The translations under genes were made by a program, and so were the position numbers. Under the pieces are notes generated by a model. It was given only the letters and a program-made list of their open reading frames with translations, searched no databases and was not told where the DNA came from. A DNA stretch of 64,000 nt from assembly GCA_036226585.1 (NCBI GenBank), contig CP108997.1, positions 3,100,001 through 3,164,000 on the forward strand, given 5' to 3'. Shown piece after piece: positions 17,529-25,973 of this stretch. How positions within the stretch are numbered: the stretch's first letter is position 1; every line of letters begins with the position of its first letter. The stretch comes from Streptomyces sp. NBC_00708 (GTDB lineage: Bacteria; Actinomycetota; Actinomycetes; Streptomycetales; Streptomycetaceae).

Positions 17529-19129
17529 GCCGGCTGGTTCCCGTGCTTGCGGTGCGGCAGCGCCACCGTCTTGGTCCGGAGCATGGCGAGACCGGCGGCG
17601 AGGACGGCCCGGGTGCGCGCCGGGTCGATGACGTCGTCGACGAGTCCGCGCTCGGCCGCGTAGTAGGGGTGCATCAGCTCCGCCTTGTACTCCTTGACCA
17701 GCTGCTGCCGGGTGGCCTCCGGGTCGTCGGACGCGGCGATCTGCCGGCGGAAGACGACGTTGGCCGCGCCCTCCGCGCCCATGACCGCGATCTCGTTCGC
17801 GGGCCAGGCGTAGGAGAGGTCGGTACCGATGGACCGGGAGTCCATGACGATGTAGGCGCCGCCGTACGCCTTGCGCAGGATGACCTGGATACGGGGCACG
17901 GTCGCGTTGCAGTACGCGTACAGCAGCTTCGCCCCGTGCCGGATGATGCCGCCGTGCTCCTGGTCCACACCGGGCAGGAAGCCGGGGACGTCCACCAGCG
18001 TGACGAGCGGGATGTTGAAGGCGTCGCAGAGCTGCACGAAGCGCGCGGCCTTCTCCGAGGCGTGGATGTCGAGCACCCCGGCCAGCACCATGGGCTGGTT
18101 CGCGACGACGCCGACCGTGCGCCCGCCGATCCGGCCGAGCGCGCAGATGACGTTGCCCGCCCAGTGCTCCTGCACTTCCAGCAGATCGCCGTCGTCGAGC
18201 AGTTCCTCCACCACGCGCCGCATGTCGTACGGGCGTTGCGGGTCGGCGGGGACCAGGTCGAGCAGGTCGTCGCCGGGGCGGTCTGCCGGGTCGTCGCAGG
18301 CGACGGCGGGCGGCTCCTCGGTGCTGTTGGCCGGGAGCAGCGTGATCAGATGGCGGACCTCCTCCAGGCAGGTCTCCTCGTCGTCGTACGCGAAGTGCGC
18401 GACGCCCGAGGTGCCCGCGTGGACGTCGGCGCCGCCGAGCCCGTTCTGCGTGACCTTCTCGCCGGTGACGGCCTGGATGACGTCGGGTCCGGTGATGAAC
18501 ATCTGGGAGGTCTCGCGGACCATGAACACGAAGTCGGTGAGCGCCGGTGAGTAGGCGGCGCCGCCCGCGCACGGGCCGAGCATCACGCTGATCTGCGGGA
18601 TGACCCCGGAGGCACGGGTGTTGCGCTGGAAGATGCCGCCGTAGCCGGCGAGCGCGGTGACGCCCTCCTGGATGCGGGCGCCGGCCCCGTCGTTGAGCGA
18701 GACGAGCGGCGCGCCGGCCGCCAGGGCCAGGTCCATCACCTTGTGGATCTTCGCGGCGTGCGCCTCGCCGAGCGCCCCGCCGAAGATCCGGAAGTCGTGG
18801 GCATAGACGAAGACCGTGCGGCCCTCGACGGTGCCCCAGCCGCCGACGACGCCGTCGGTGTGCGGGCGCCGGTCCTCCAGGCCGAAGCCGGTGGCCCGGT
18901 GCCGGCGCAGCGGCTCGACCTCCTCGAAGGTGCCCGGGTCGAGCAGCAGGCCGATGCGCTCGCGGGCGGTGAGCTTGCCCTTGGCGTGCTGGCGTTCGGT
19001 GGCGGCCGCGTCCCCGGCGGCCACGGTGGCGTGCAGGCCGTTGAGTTCGGCGGTACGGGTGCGGAGCGAGAGCACCGCGGCGGGCGCCGCGAACTCCTCC
19101 TCCAGCTCTGCCAACGTCTGGGTCTCCAC
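17525..19129 (-). CDS. Acyl-CoA carboxylase beta subunit (carboxyltransferase)
   Basis: The 534-residue carboxyltransferase is of the AccB/PccB type, which moves CO2 from carboxybiotin to acetyl- or propionyl-CoA. Family stretches include LTARERIGLLLDPGTFEE, FGGALGEAHAAKI, GAGARIQEGV, MLGPCAGGAAYSPA and KAYGGAYIVMDSRSIG. The start is GTG 19129 behind AAGGGAG. No biotin-carrying alpha subunit is in the window, so one must be supplied from elsewhere. As part of the operon it would provide malonyl-CoA or methylmalonyl-CoA locally. Substrate cannot be called by eye. Confidence 0.95.
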   Translation of the reverse strand: METQTLAELEEEFAAPAAVLSLRTRTAELNGLHATVAAGDAAATERQHAKGKLTARERIGLLLDPGTFEEVEPLRRHRATGFGLEDRRPHTDGVVGGWGTVEGRTVFVYAHDFRIFGGALGEAHAAKIHKVMDLALAAGAPLVSLNDGAGARIQEGVTALAGYGGIFQRNTRASGVIPQISVMLGPCAGGAAYSPALTDFVFMVRETSQMFITGPDVIQAVTGEKVTQNGLGGADVHAGTSGVAHFAYDDEETCLEEVRHLITLLPANSTEEPPAVACDDPADRPGDDLLDLVPADPQRPYDMRRVVEELLDDGDLLEVQEHWAGNVICALGRIGGRTVGVVANQPMVLAGVLDIHASEKAARFVQLCDAFNIPLVTLVDVPGFLPGVDQEHGGIIRHGAKLLYAYCNATVPRIQVILRKAYGGAYIVMDSRSIGTDLSYAWPANEIAVMGAEGAANVVFRRQIAASDDPEATRQQLVKEYKAELMHPYYAAERGLVDDVIDPARTRAVLAAGLAMLRTKTVALPHRKHGNQPA

Positions 19130-19158
19130 GGTTCGACTCCCTTGTCTGCTCGGACTGG

Positions 19159-20703
19159 TCAGAGGCCGAGGCCGCGGTAGCGGCGCGGCCAGATGCCGTG
19201 CTTGCCGGGGGCGAGAATGCCCTCCGCGTCGAGTGCGTCCTTGATGCGTTCGCCGAGCCTGCGCACGGCGTGGTCGTTGAAGCCGTAGGTCGCGGCGACC
19301 TGGTCCATGAGCGCCGGGTGGGCGCGCTGGACGCCGTATCCGGCCGCCGCGGCGGCCCTGATCAGCGCCTCGCACAGCTCCAGGGCGCGGGCGCGGTCGT
19401 CCGGGTCGAGCGTGTCGAAGACCGCCGTGAACCGGTGGTGCAGCTCGCGGGCGCCCACCGCGAAGGCCCCCAGGTAGTCCTTGCCGTACGCGTGGGCGTG
19501 GTCGCGGGCCAGCGCGTACTGGGCGAGCGCGTCCGCGCCGGTCGTGGGCGAGACGGGGGTGAGGTCGAGCCGTCCGCCGTGCGGCAGCCAGCCGTCCGCC
19601 TCGTCCGCCCGGGGCCGTACGGAGTCCGCGTCGCCGTCGGACGCCCCGGCGCAGCGGAACCGGGCACCGGGCACGGCGGCGAGCGCGTCCCGGATCACGG
19701 ACCACTGGGCGTCCATCACGGCGGGCGCCCCGGCCAGCACCCCGTACAGGTTCCAGCGGCCGAGCCCGAGGTCCGCCATCAGCGTGCGGACGACGCTGTC
19801 GGGCAGCGGGCCGGTGCCCGCCTCGTACGGGGCGCTGCGGCCGGCCGCCGCCGCGTCGAGGAGCACGCTGCGCACGGTCGGGGTCTCGGCGACGGTGCGG
19901 TCCATCAGCAGCGGGCGCAGGGCGTCGACCAGGGGCCCGAGATCGTCCTCCCGGGGGAGGGCGACCGCGTAGGCGCGGCGGGCGGCCGGTTCGGGGCGCA
20001 GCCGCACCCCGAGCTTGGTGACGATCCCGAGCGCCGACCGGGCGAACATCGGCCCGAGGGCCGGCCCGCAGCCGTACGGCGCCCAGGGCCCGGGTCCGGC
20101 GCCGGTCAGGGCCGCCATCCCGGTGCGCACCACGTCCCCGTCGGCGAGCACGATCTCCATGCCGTACGGGGCCGACGCGGCGCCCTCGTACCCCGCGCCG
20201 CCGGTGGACCGTTCCAGCACCTCGCCGAGGACGCTCCCCCAGCGCGGGCCCTCCAGGTCCGGCCGCTGGGCGAGGCCGAGTCCGGCGACGCGGGCGGCCA
20301 GGTCGTGGAAGGTGACCCCGGGCTCGACGACCGCGTAGCCGCCGGCCGGGTCCACCTCGACGACCCGGTTCATCCGGGCGAGGTCGACGGCGACGGCCCC
20401 CGGGAGCCGGGGTGCCGGGCCGCCGAAGCCGGGATCGCGCCCCGGCAGCACGGGCGAGAGCGGCACCCCGAAGGCTCCGGCGATCCGCACCACCGCCCGG
20501 ACGTCCTCGACCGACCCGGGCATCAGCGCGGCGGATGCGCTGAAGTACTGGGCGTCCAGGACCGGTTGGGGGTCGGCGTAGCCGGGAAGGCCGACCGCGC
20601 CCTCGGTCAGGACCCACCGGGGGCCCAGGGCCACCCGGAAGGCGGCCAGGGCCCGGGTGAACTCCCGGCCGTCCACCCCGGGCGGGAGCCGGCGGACCTT
20701 CAT
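19159..20703 (-). CDS. FAD-binding oxidoreductase, vanillyl-alcohol-oxidase type
   Basis: The 514-residue protein has a PCMH-type FAD-binding domain at about residues 50-240 (AALMPGSVEDVRAVVRIA then PLSPVLPGRDPGFGG). The C-terminal half ends in the GILAPGKHGIWP segment typical of 4-cresol/vanillyl-alcohol oxidases, which oxidise para-substituted phenols. The flavin attachment site cannot be fixed by eye. ATG 20703 overlaps the YciI-like stop (ATGA), so the two are coupled. In this operon it may oxidise a phenolic or alcohol intermediate; that is inference from family and context. Confidence 0.85.
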   Translation of the reverse strand: MKVRRLPPGVDGREFTRALAAFRVALGPRWVLTEGAVGLPGYADPQPVLDAQYFSASAALMPGSVEDVRAVVRIAGAFGVPLSPVLPGRDPGFGGPAPRLPGAVAVDLARMNRVVEVDPAGGYAVVEPGVTFHDLAARVAGLGLAQRPDLEGPRWGSVLGEVLERSTGGAGYEGAASAPYGMEIVLADGDVVRTGMAALTGAGPGPWAPYGCGPALGPMFARSALGIVTKLGVRLRPEPAARRAYAVALPREDDLGPLVDALRPLLMDRTVAETPTVRSVLLDAAAAGRSAPYEAGTGPLPDSVVRTLMADLGLGRWNLYGVLAGAPAVMDAQWSVIRDALAAVPGARFRCAGASDGDADSVRPRADEADGWLPHGGRLDLTPVSPTTGADALAQYALARDHAHAYGKDYLGAFAVGARELHHRFTAVFDTLDPDDRARALELCEALIRAAAAAGYGVQRAHPALMDQVAATYGFNDHAVRRLGERIKDALDAEGILAPGKHGIWPRRYRGLGL

Positions 20704-21008
20704 GGCGTGCCTGCCCCGATCCGTACCGGGGACCGCTCCGAGGGTGCGAACGCCTGGATGTCGATGCGTTCCCACACCCCGGAGACGGCGAACGGGTCAC
20801 CGGTGGCGAACTCCTCCACCTCGTCCCGGGTCCCGGCCTCGACCACGATCAGGCTGCCGACCGCGGTGGTCCCGTCGGCGGCGACGAGCGGGCCGTACAG
20901 CACGGGCCGTACGCTCGCCGCGCGCAGCCGGGCCGAGTGGGCCGGGCGCTGGGCCGCGCGCAGCTCCGCGCTCCCGGGTGCGTCCAGGCAGTGGATCGCC
21001 CACAGCAT
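20700..21008 (-). CDS. YciI-like small protein
   Basis: The 102-residue protein starts MLWAIHCLD at ATG 21008 behind a GGAAGGAGAAGG site. It has the YCII/dimeric alpha-beta barrel pattern: HSARLRAA, LYGPLVAADG, GSLIVVEAGTRDEVEEF and the AVSGVWERIDIQAF ending. YciI-like proteins are small dimeric barrels; some act as dehalogenases, cyclases or isomerases, many are uncharacterised. Coupling to the FAD oxidase suggests they act on the same intermediate. Confidence 0.85.
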   Translation of the reverse strand: MLWAIHCLDAPGSAELRAAQRPAHSARLRAASVRPVLYGPLVAADGTTAVGSLIVVEAGTRDEVEEFATGDPFAVSGVWERIDIQAFAPSERSPVRIGAGTP

Positions 21009-21041
21009 GTCCTTCTCCTTCCTCGGTGACACGTGGCCCGG

Positions 21042-21806
21042 TCAGGCGGCGCGTTCGCCGCCGACCGCCGGGGCGGACTGCTCGCGGAGCCGGGTCAGTT
21101 CGCTGACGACGGCCTGGCGGGCGGCGAGCTTCTCCTGCTTCACGGAGAACCTCTCCGGGATGACCCGGTACTCGGCCTCCACGACGCTGGCGAGCTTCTC
21201 GCCGTGGTGGAAGCCGATCCGGCACCGGAAGACCGAGCCGACGGGACTGCGGGTGTGTTCCAGCAGCTCGTACTGGGCGGTCGCGGGCAGCGGGAAGACG
21301 AAGCTGTGGAAGTCGGACTTGACGGAGCTGATGACGAAGCGGGTCTTCTCCGGTCCGGTGACGAAGAACTGCTCGGTGACCACCGTCCACAGCTGACGGG
21401 CCGCCTCCAGGAGGGTGATGGCCGGGATGTGCTGCCCGGTGAGGTGGTCCTCCAGGACCTCGACGCGCTCGTCGATGACGAGGTCGGCGACGAAGCGCTT
21501 CTCGCCGGTCTGGCCGACCGGGCCGATCAGGACGTTCTTGGCGTCGTGCTTGTGGGTGAGCCGCTGCTCGGCGGGTTCCGGGACCCCGCCCTTGCCCAGC
21601 GAGACGGCCGGTCCGTGCGCCTCGGCCAGGGCACGTATCTCGGCGAGCTGGCCGGCGCTGAGGCCCTGGCCGATGCTGACCGACAGGCTCTCGGTCAGCT
21701 CCCCGGCGCGCAGCCGGGCGATCAGCTCGGAGACCGGGACGGTCCCCCGGTTGGCGAGGAAGTCCTCGAAACGGTCCCCGACGGCGATGAGTGCTTCGTG
21801 CGACAT
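21042..21806 (-). CDS. AfsA-like hotdog-domain protein
   Basis: The 254-residue protein has an N-terminal 80 residues without recognisable domain. From about residue 83 it resembles the AfsA hotdog domain: HKHDAKNVLIG, a central DHLTGQHIPAITLLEAARQ and later FHSFVFPL. AfsA enzymes join a beta-ketoacyl group with dihydroxyacetone phosphate in gamma-butyrolactone signal synthesis. The same fold includes FabZ/FabA dehydratases, which share the helix ending in E..RQ. Canonical AfsA has two hotdog repeats in about 300 residues; I see one here. It could make a butyrolactone-like core or be a dehydratase or cyclase. A GGAGGGAT site supports ATG 21806. Confidence 0.75.
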   Translation of the reverse strand: MSHEALIAVGDRFEDFLANRGTVPVSELIARLRAGELTESLSVSIGQGLSAGQLAEIRALAEAHGPAVSLGKGGVPEPAEQRLTHKHDAKNVLIGPVGQTGEKRFVADLVIDERVEVLEDHLTGQHIPAITLLEAARQLWTVVTEQFFVTGPEKTRFVISSVKSDFHSFVFPLPATAQYELLEHTRSPVGSVFRCRIGFHHGEKLASVVEAEYRVIPERFSVKQEKLAARQAVVSELTRLREQSAPAVGGERAA

Positions 21807-21851
21807 GTCGATCCCTCCAGAGTGTGGGGCTGGTACGGGCGGGGGCGGTGC

Positions 21852-22133
21852 TCAGACGGCGGTGGCCGCCAGCTGCTCGACGGTGCGGACGTACGCGTCG
21901 GACAGGGCGCCGACCGTGCGGACGTCGGAGATGACGTACTCCTCCTCGAAGGGGTCGACGCCGAGCTCCATCTCCAGCTGGATGACGAGGCGGGCCAGCA
22001 GCAGGGAGTTGAGCCCCAGCTCGTGCAGGAACTCCGTGCCGGCGAGGGTGGGGTGCGTGGGGCGCTCGGCCTCGGCGAGCAGGGCGTTGATCTCCTGGTG
22101 GACCAGGGCGGTGATGTCGGCTGCGATCAGCAT
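21852..22133 (-). CDS. Acyl carrier protein
   Basis: The 93-residue protein carries the phosphopantetheine site at S43 in ELGLNSLLLARLV. This fits the LGxxS pattern, with Asn where Asp is usual before Ser. The rest is acidic and helical, as expected (VIQLEMELGVDPFEEEYVISDVRT). ATG 22133 overlaps the SDR stop by 7 nt and follows GGAGG. It would hold the acyl chain activated by the upstream ligase and be charged by the divergent phosphopantetheinyl transferase. Confidence 0.92.
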   Translation of the reverse strand: MLIAADITALVHQEINALLAEAERPTHPTLAGTEFLHELGLNSLLLARLVIQLEMELGVDPFEEEYVISDVRTVGALSDAYVRTVEQLAATAV

Positions 22134-22885
22134 GTGATTCCTCCGTCTACGACGATCGACTGTCCGGTGATGAATGAAGAGGCGGGCGAGATGAGATACA
22201 GAACGGCGTCGGCTATTTCGTTCATGGTGCCGAGCCGGCCGAGGGGGGTGCGGCGCTGAATGCGTTCCCGGTTCCTCTCGGTGACTTCCTCGGTCATGTC
22301 ACTGTCGAAGAATCCGGGGACCAGCGAATTCACCCGGATATTGAAGGCCCCGAGTTCCCGGGCCAGGCTGCGGCTGAATCCGTCGAGTCCGGCCTTGGTG
22401 GCGGCGTAGACCGCCACGCCCCGGTAGCCGCGGATGGCGTTGATGGACGAGATGTTGAGGATCTGGCCGCCGCCCTGGCGCGTCATCGCGCGGGCGCAGG
22501 CCTGGGCGAGGGTGATCGGGGCGAGCAGATTGCTCGCGATCAGCGTCTCGGTCTGCTTGCGGGACGTGGTCAGGAAGAGCTCCTGGTGCAGCACGGCCGC
22601 GTTGTTGACGAGCAGGTCGACGCGGCCGAAGCGGCGCACCGTCGTCCGCACGACCCCGCGCAGCGCGTCCGGGTCCCCCAGGTCGGCGGCCTCCCACAGG
22701 AACCGGTCGCCCTGCTCGGCCTGGAGGTCCTTGACGAAGTCGTTGGCGGACCGGCTGAAGGTGGCGACCCGCCAGCCCTCACCGAGCAGCCGCTCGACGA
22801 GCAGCCGGCCGAGCCCGCGGCTGCCGCCGCTGACGAGGGCGACCCGGTCCTGCGCGGGGGCCCCGGGAGTCTCCTCGGCGCTCAT
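22127..22885 (-). CDS. FabG-like short-chain dehydrogenase/reductase
   Basis: The 252-residue classical SDR has the cofactor motif SGGSRGLG near residue 20, NNAA near 90, the catalytic Ser in ISSINAIRGY, YxxxK (YAATKAG) and a C-terminal FITGQSIVVDGG. The Arg-rich sequence after the glycine motif (FSRSAND) suits NADP(H). In this operon it probably reduces a beta-keto group on the carrier protein. It overlaps both neighbours (ATGA with the ligase, ATGCTGA with the ACP). Confidence 0.94.
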   Translation of the reverse strand: MSAEETPGAPAQDRVALVSGGSRGLGRLLVERLLGEGWRVATFSRSANDFVKDLQAEQGDRFLWEAADLGDPDALRGVVRTTVRRFGRVDLLVNNAAVLHQELFLTTSRKQTETLIASNLLAPITLAQACARAMTRQGGGQILNISSINAIRGYRGVAVYAATKAGLDGFSRSLARELGAFNIRVNSLVPGFFDSDMTEEVTERNRERIQRRTPLGRLGTMNEIADAVLYLISPASSFITGQSIVVDGGITC

Positions 22886-24225
22886 GCCGCGCTCCGGATC
22901 TTCTTGTACCGCTCCGAGTGCTGCGGGGCGGCGGAGATCTCCACCAGCACCGGGACCTTGTACGCCTCCAGGCGCCGGCCGCAGTACTCGCGCACCCTGC
23001 GCGTCACCGCGCGCCGGTCCTCGTCCTCGACGAGCTGCACGGTGGCCTTGACGACCATGCCGGTGACCGGGCTCGGGCGGCCGCTGACGGTGGCCTCCGC
23101 GATGTTCTCGACCTCCAGCAGGACGCTCTCGACCTCGCTGGGGTAGACCTTCTCGCCGCCGACGTTGATGATCTCGGAGTCGCGGCCCAGGATGCGCACC
23201 CAGTCGCCGTCGACCTCGACGACGTCCTGCGTGTTGAAGAACCCCTCCTCGTCGAAGGGCGCCGGGGCGTTGAGGTAGCCGAGCATGGCCATCTCGGAGC
23301 GGATCCACAGGATGTTGTCGATGATCCGGTGCTCGAATCCGGCCGAGCCGAGCTTCACCCACAGGGTGTCGTCGCCGCGCGACCGGGTCGGCAGGATGCC
23401 CAGCTCGGACAGCCCGTACGTCTGCTTGAGCCGTACGCCGGGCAGCGCCTCGCCGAGCCGGCGCAGCGTCTGCAGCGGCATGGGCTCGGTGCCGTACGTC
23501 ACGAGCTTCAGCGAGTCGGTGGCGTACCGCTCGTGGGCGCCGGAGATCAGCACCATGTTCAGGAAGGTCGGCGTGGTCGGCAGGATCTGCACCCGGTGCG
23601 CGGCGATCGCCTCGAAGACGGCCTCGGGGGTGCGCTCGGCGACCGTGACCACGGTGCCGCCCTGGCTGAGCGTGTGCAGCAGGGTGTTGACGCCGCCGAT
23701 GTGGTCCAGGCTGAGGAAGGAGAGGATGCGCGAGGGGCGGGTGGGCTCGCCGTAGCGGGCGAGGACCTTGTCGAAGTCGAGCACGGAGGCCTTGCTGCGG
23801 CCGGTCGTGCCCGAGCTGAACAGCACCAGGCCGGGGCGGCCCGCGTCCCGCAGCTCCTGGTAGAGCGCGTGGTCCGCGGTGCGGCCGGTGCGCTCGCAGC
23901 GGTGCACGCCGCCCTCGTCGACCCTGACGACGACCTCGACCTCGGCCACGTCCAGGAACTCGGCGCGCTTGGCGGCGGGCAGGGTGGTGAGCGGGACGAC
24001 GACGACCCCGCGCTCGATCAGCGCCAGCAGACCGGCACAGGCCTGCGGGGAGTACGCCCCCTCCAGCGTGACGACCTCGCCGGCGCGGACCTGGTGCCGG
24101 TCGAGGAAGAGCCGCCACTCGCCGACGAGCCTCAGCAGGTCCTCGTAGCGGTAGCTGCGGCCCTCGAAGGCGACGGCCTCGGAATCCCGGAAGGATTCCA
24201 GTCGGGTCAGGAACGGATGAGGCAT
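22882..24225 (-). CDS. AMP-dependent acyl/aryl-acid ligase (adenylate-forming)
   Basis: The 447-residue protein is slightly short for the family (about 500). It contains the P-loop FSSGTTGRSKAS near residue 137, TYGLSEL, the hinge region ILGRDSEIINVGGEKVYPSEVE and a C-terminal catalytic Lys region (SERYKKIR). It would activate a carboxylic acid with ATP and load it on the ACP encoded two genes later. It is the first gene of the eight-gene operon, behind a good candidate promoter and a GGAG ribosome-binding site. Substrate specificity cannot be read by eye. Confidence 0.93.
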   Translation of the reverse strand: MPHPFLTRLESFRDSEAVAFEGRSYRYEDLLRLVGEWRLFLDRHQVRAGEVVTLEGAYSPQACAGLLALIERGVVVVPLTTLPAAKRAEFLDVAEVEVVVRVDEGGVHRCERTGRTADHALYQELRDAGRPGLVLFSSGTTGRSKASVLDFDKVLARYGEPTRPSRILSFLSLDHIGGVNTLLHTLSQGGTVVTVAERTPEAVFEAIAAHRVQILPTTPTFLNMVLISGAHERYATDSLKLVTYGTEPMPLQTLRRLGEALPGVRLKQTYGLSELGILPTRSRGDDTLWVKLGSAGFEHRIIDNILWIRSEMAMLGYLNAPAPFDEEGFFNTQDVVEVDGDWVRILGRDSEIINVGGEKVYPSEVESVLLEVENIAEATVSGRPSPVTGMVVKATVQLVEDEDRRAVTRRVREYCGRRLEAYKVPVLVEISAAPQHSERYKKIRSAA

Positions 24226-24535
24226 CGTTTTCTCCAGGTGAATGATTTCTTTTCGGATTTCGATAACTCGAAGCTAGCCCGGGGCAATTCGTCGCTCAAT
24301 ATGGCTTTTATGAGCCCTCGTACGGGGTGGCCGTTGGGGGTAGCCATTCGGTGCGCTCTTTCGGGCAGGGGTACGGGGTAGCCGAAAGGGCATGTAGCGG
24401 AAGAGGCATCGACGGGCGCATGCTCGAAGGCGTAACGCACGACTGCCGTGACCTGTCCTGGGATGGCAGCGGGCCGCCGAATACGGCCGGCCCCGGTGCG
24501 CCGGCTTTCCGGCGCGTTGCCCCCCAGGAGCAGAA
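24226..24535. other. Divergent intergenic region, ligase operon / PPTase
   Basis: This 310-nt gap is locally AT-rich near 24240-24310, where the ligase promoter sits. It also holds a near-repeat (TACGGGGTGGCCG at 24321, TACGGGGTAGCCG at 24372) and an inverted pair CTTTCGG (24358-24364) / CCGAAAG (24382-24388). The GGAG near 24529 is a usable ribosome-binding site for the transferase gene. No gene is seen in it. Confidence 0.5.
24271..24299 (-). promoter_or_regulatory. Candidate promoter of the ligase-AfsA-carboxylase operon
   Basis: On the minus strand TTGAGC (24299-24294) and TAGCTT (24276-24271) are separated by exactly 17 nt. This fits a housekeeping-sigma (HrdB-type) promoter. Transcription would start about 40 nt before the ligase ATG. 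Confidence 0.65.
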
Positions 24536-25198
24536 GTGATCCAGCAGATCCTGCCGTCCGCCGTCGCCTGCGCCGACACCACCGCCGACCTCCCCGAGGC
24601 ACGACTGCACCCGGAGGAGGTGCCGTTGCTCGCGAAGTGCGTGGAGCACCGGCGCCGCGAGTTCACGACCACCCGGCACTGCGCCCGCACCGCCATGTCG
24701 GCACTCGGGGTGGCCCCCGCCCCGGTCCTCCCGGGCGCCAAGGGCGAACCGCGCTGGCCCGCCGGGGTGACCGGCAGCATGACGCACTGCGACGGCTACC
24801 GGGCGGCGGCGCTGAGCCGCAGCGACCGGTTCCACAGCGTCGGGATCGACGCGGAGCGCCACGCGCCGCTCGAGGAGTCGATGGTGCGGCACATCTCGGT
24901 GCCGTCCGAGCGCGAGCACCTGGCCGAGCTGGCCCGGGTCAGGCCCGAAGTGCACTGGCCCACCGTGATGTTCAGCGCGAAGGAGACCGTCTACAAGACG
25001 TGGTACCCGCTCACCGGCCGCTGGCTCGGCTTCCGGGACGCCCGGCTGGCGTTCGACCCGGAGGCCGGCACCTTCCGGGCCCGGCTGATGGTGCCCGGAC
25101 CCGTGGTGGACGGCGCCCGCCTGGGCTGGTTCACCGGCCACTGGGCGGTGCGCGAGGGGCTGGTGCTCACCGCGATCGCGCTGCGACGGGCGCGGTGA
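24536..25198 (+). CDS. 4'-phosphopantetheinyl transferase (Sfp/EntD type)
   Basis: The 220-residue enzyme carries the transferase motifs: SMTHCDGYRAAA, the Mg-binding VGIDAERH around residue 105, and MFSAKETVYKTWYPL around residue 145-155. It converts apo carrier proteins to holo form using CoA. The EntD-like N-terminal signature (HRRREFTTTRHCAR, then GVTGSMTHC) places it with actinobacterial secondary-metabolism PPTases. Divergent orientation from the operon encoding an ACP suggests a dedicated partner. Its last 32 nt overlap the convergent HAD gene. Confidence 0.94.
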   Translation: MIQQILPSAVACADTTADLPEARLHPEEVPLLAKCVEHRRREFTTTRHCARTAMSALGVAPAPVLPGAKGEPRWPAGVTGSMTHCDGYRAAALSRSDRFHSVGIDAERHAPLEESMVRHISVPSEREHLAELARVRPEVHWPTVMFSAKETVYKTWYPLTGRWLGFRDARLAFDPEAGTFRARLMVPGPVVDGARLGWFTGHWAVREGLVLTAIALRRAR

Positions 25199-25973
25199 GC
25201 CGGGAGGCGGGCTCGGCTCCCCGGTCCGCGAGGCCCGTCAGCTCCGCCGCCGCCCAGGCACCCGCCGTACGCAGCTGGCCCGGGGCCGCCGAGAGAACCG
25301 GCCAGTCCAGCCGCTGGGCGTGCTCCATCAGGACCCGGTCGGTGCCGCCGACGACCACGGGGCGGCCGACCGCGAGGAGCATGTCCAGGTCGCTTGCGTG
25401 GTCCCCGTAACAGCTGGACTCCCCGGCGTTCAGGCCGAGTCCGGCGAGGGTCTCGCGGACCGCGTCGGCCTTCACCGAGCCGATCATCGGGCGCACCACC
25501 TCACCGGTGAGCAGCCCGTCGGGCCCCACCACCGGCTCCGAGCAGAGGATGAGGTCGGCCCCCAGGTCCTCGGCGAGCGGGTCCAGGCAGCCCCGGAACG
25601 AGCCGGAGACCAGCACCACCAGGTCGCCCGCCTCCCGGTGCCGGCTCGCGGCGGCCCAGGTGGCGACGGTGACGGCGGCGGGCCCGCGCCGGTACTCCTC
25701 GTACCACTCGCGCCCGGCCGTGCGCAGCTCCTCCATCGCGACCCCGGCGAACCGGCGGTAGTAGCGGCGGTTGATCTCCGAACGGTGGACGCCGGAGCCG
25801 GCGGCCTCGCGGACACCGGCCATCACGGCCGCGTGACCGGAGCCGTCGTCGCCGTGGCGGGCCATCCAGAACCGCAGGAAGTCGAACATGCTCTTGGTGT
25901 TGATCAGCGTCTCGTCGACGTCGAAGAAGGCGGCGCGGGTGGCACCGTTCACAAGGTTCGTCACGTCGTTCAC
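25167..25973 (-). CDS. HAD-superfamily IB phosphatase
   Basis: The product is 268 residues. HAD motifs are FFDVDETLINTKS (nucleophile Asp and acid Asp), VSGS, the Lys in SVKADAV and CYGDHASDLDML. This is the SerB-like IB subgroup, which removes phosphate from small molecules. A helical cap lies at about residues 30-110. The chosen start GTG 25973 overlaps the LuxR stop (GTGA); a GTG three codons later is also possible. With an AfsA-like enzyme nearby, a role in removing phosphate from a butyrolactone-type intermediate is attractive, but this is inference. Confidence 0.88.
   Translation of the reverse strand: MNDVTNLVNGATRAAFFDVDETLINTKSMFDFLRFWMARHGDDGSGHAAVMAGVREAAGSGVHRSEINRRYYRRFAGVAMEELRTAGREWYEEYRRGPAAVTVATWAAASRHREAGDLVVLVSGSFRGCLDPLAEDLGADLILCSEPVVGPDGLLTGEVVRPMIGSVKADAVRETLAGLGLNAGESSCYGDHASDLDMLLAVGRPVVVGGTDRVLMEHAQRLDWPVLSAAPGQLRTAGAWAAAELTGLADRGAEPASRLTAPVAARSR

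Noticed and set aside
23555..23660. A possible frameshift in the ligase because the protein is shorter than typical
   Set aside because: Motifs before and after this stretch are in one frame with no gap; the shortness is spread over loops rather than a missing block.
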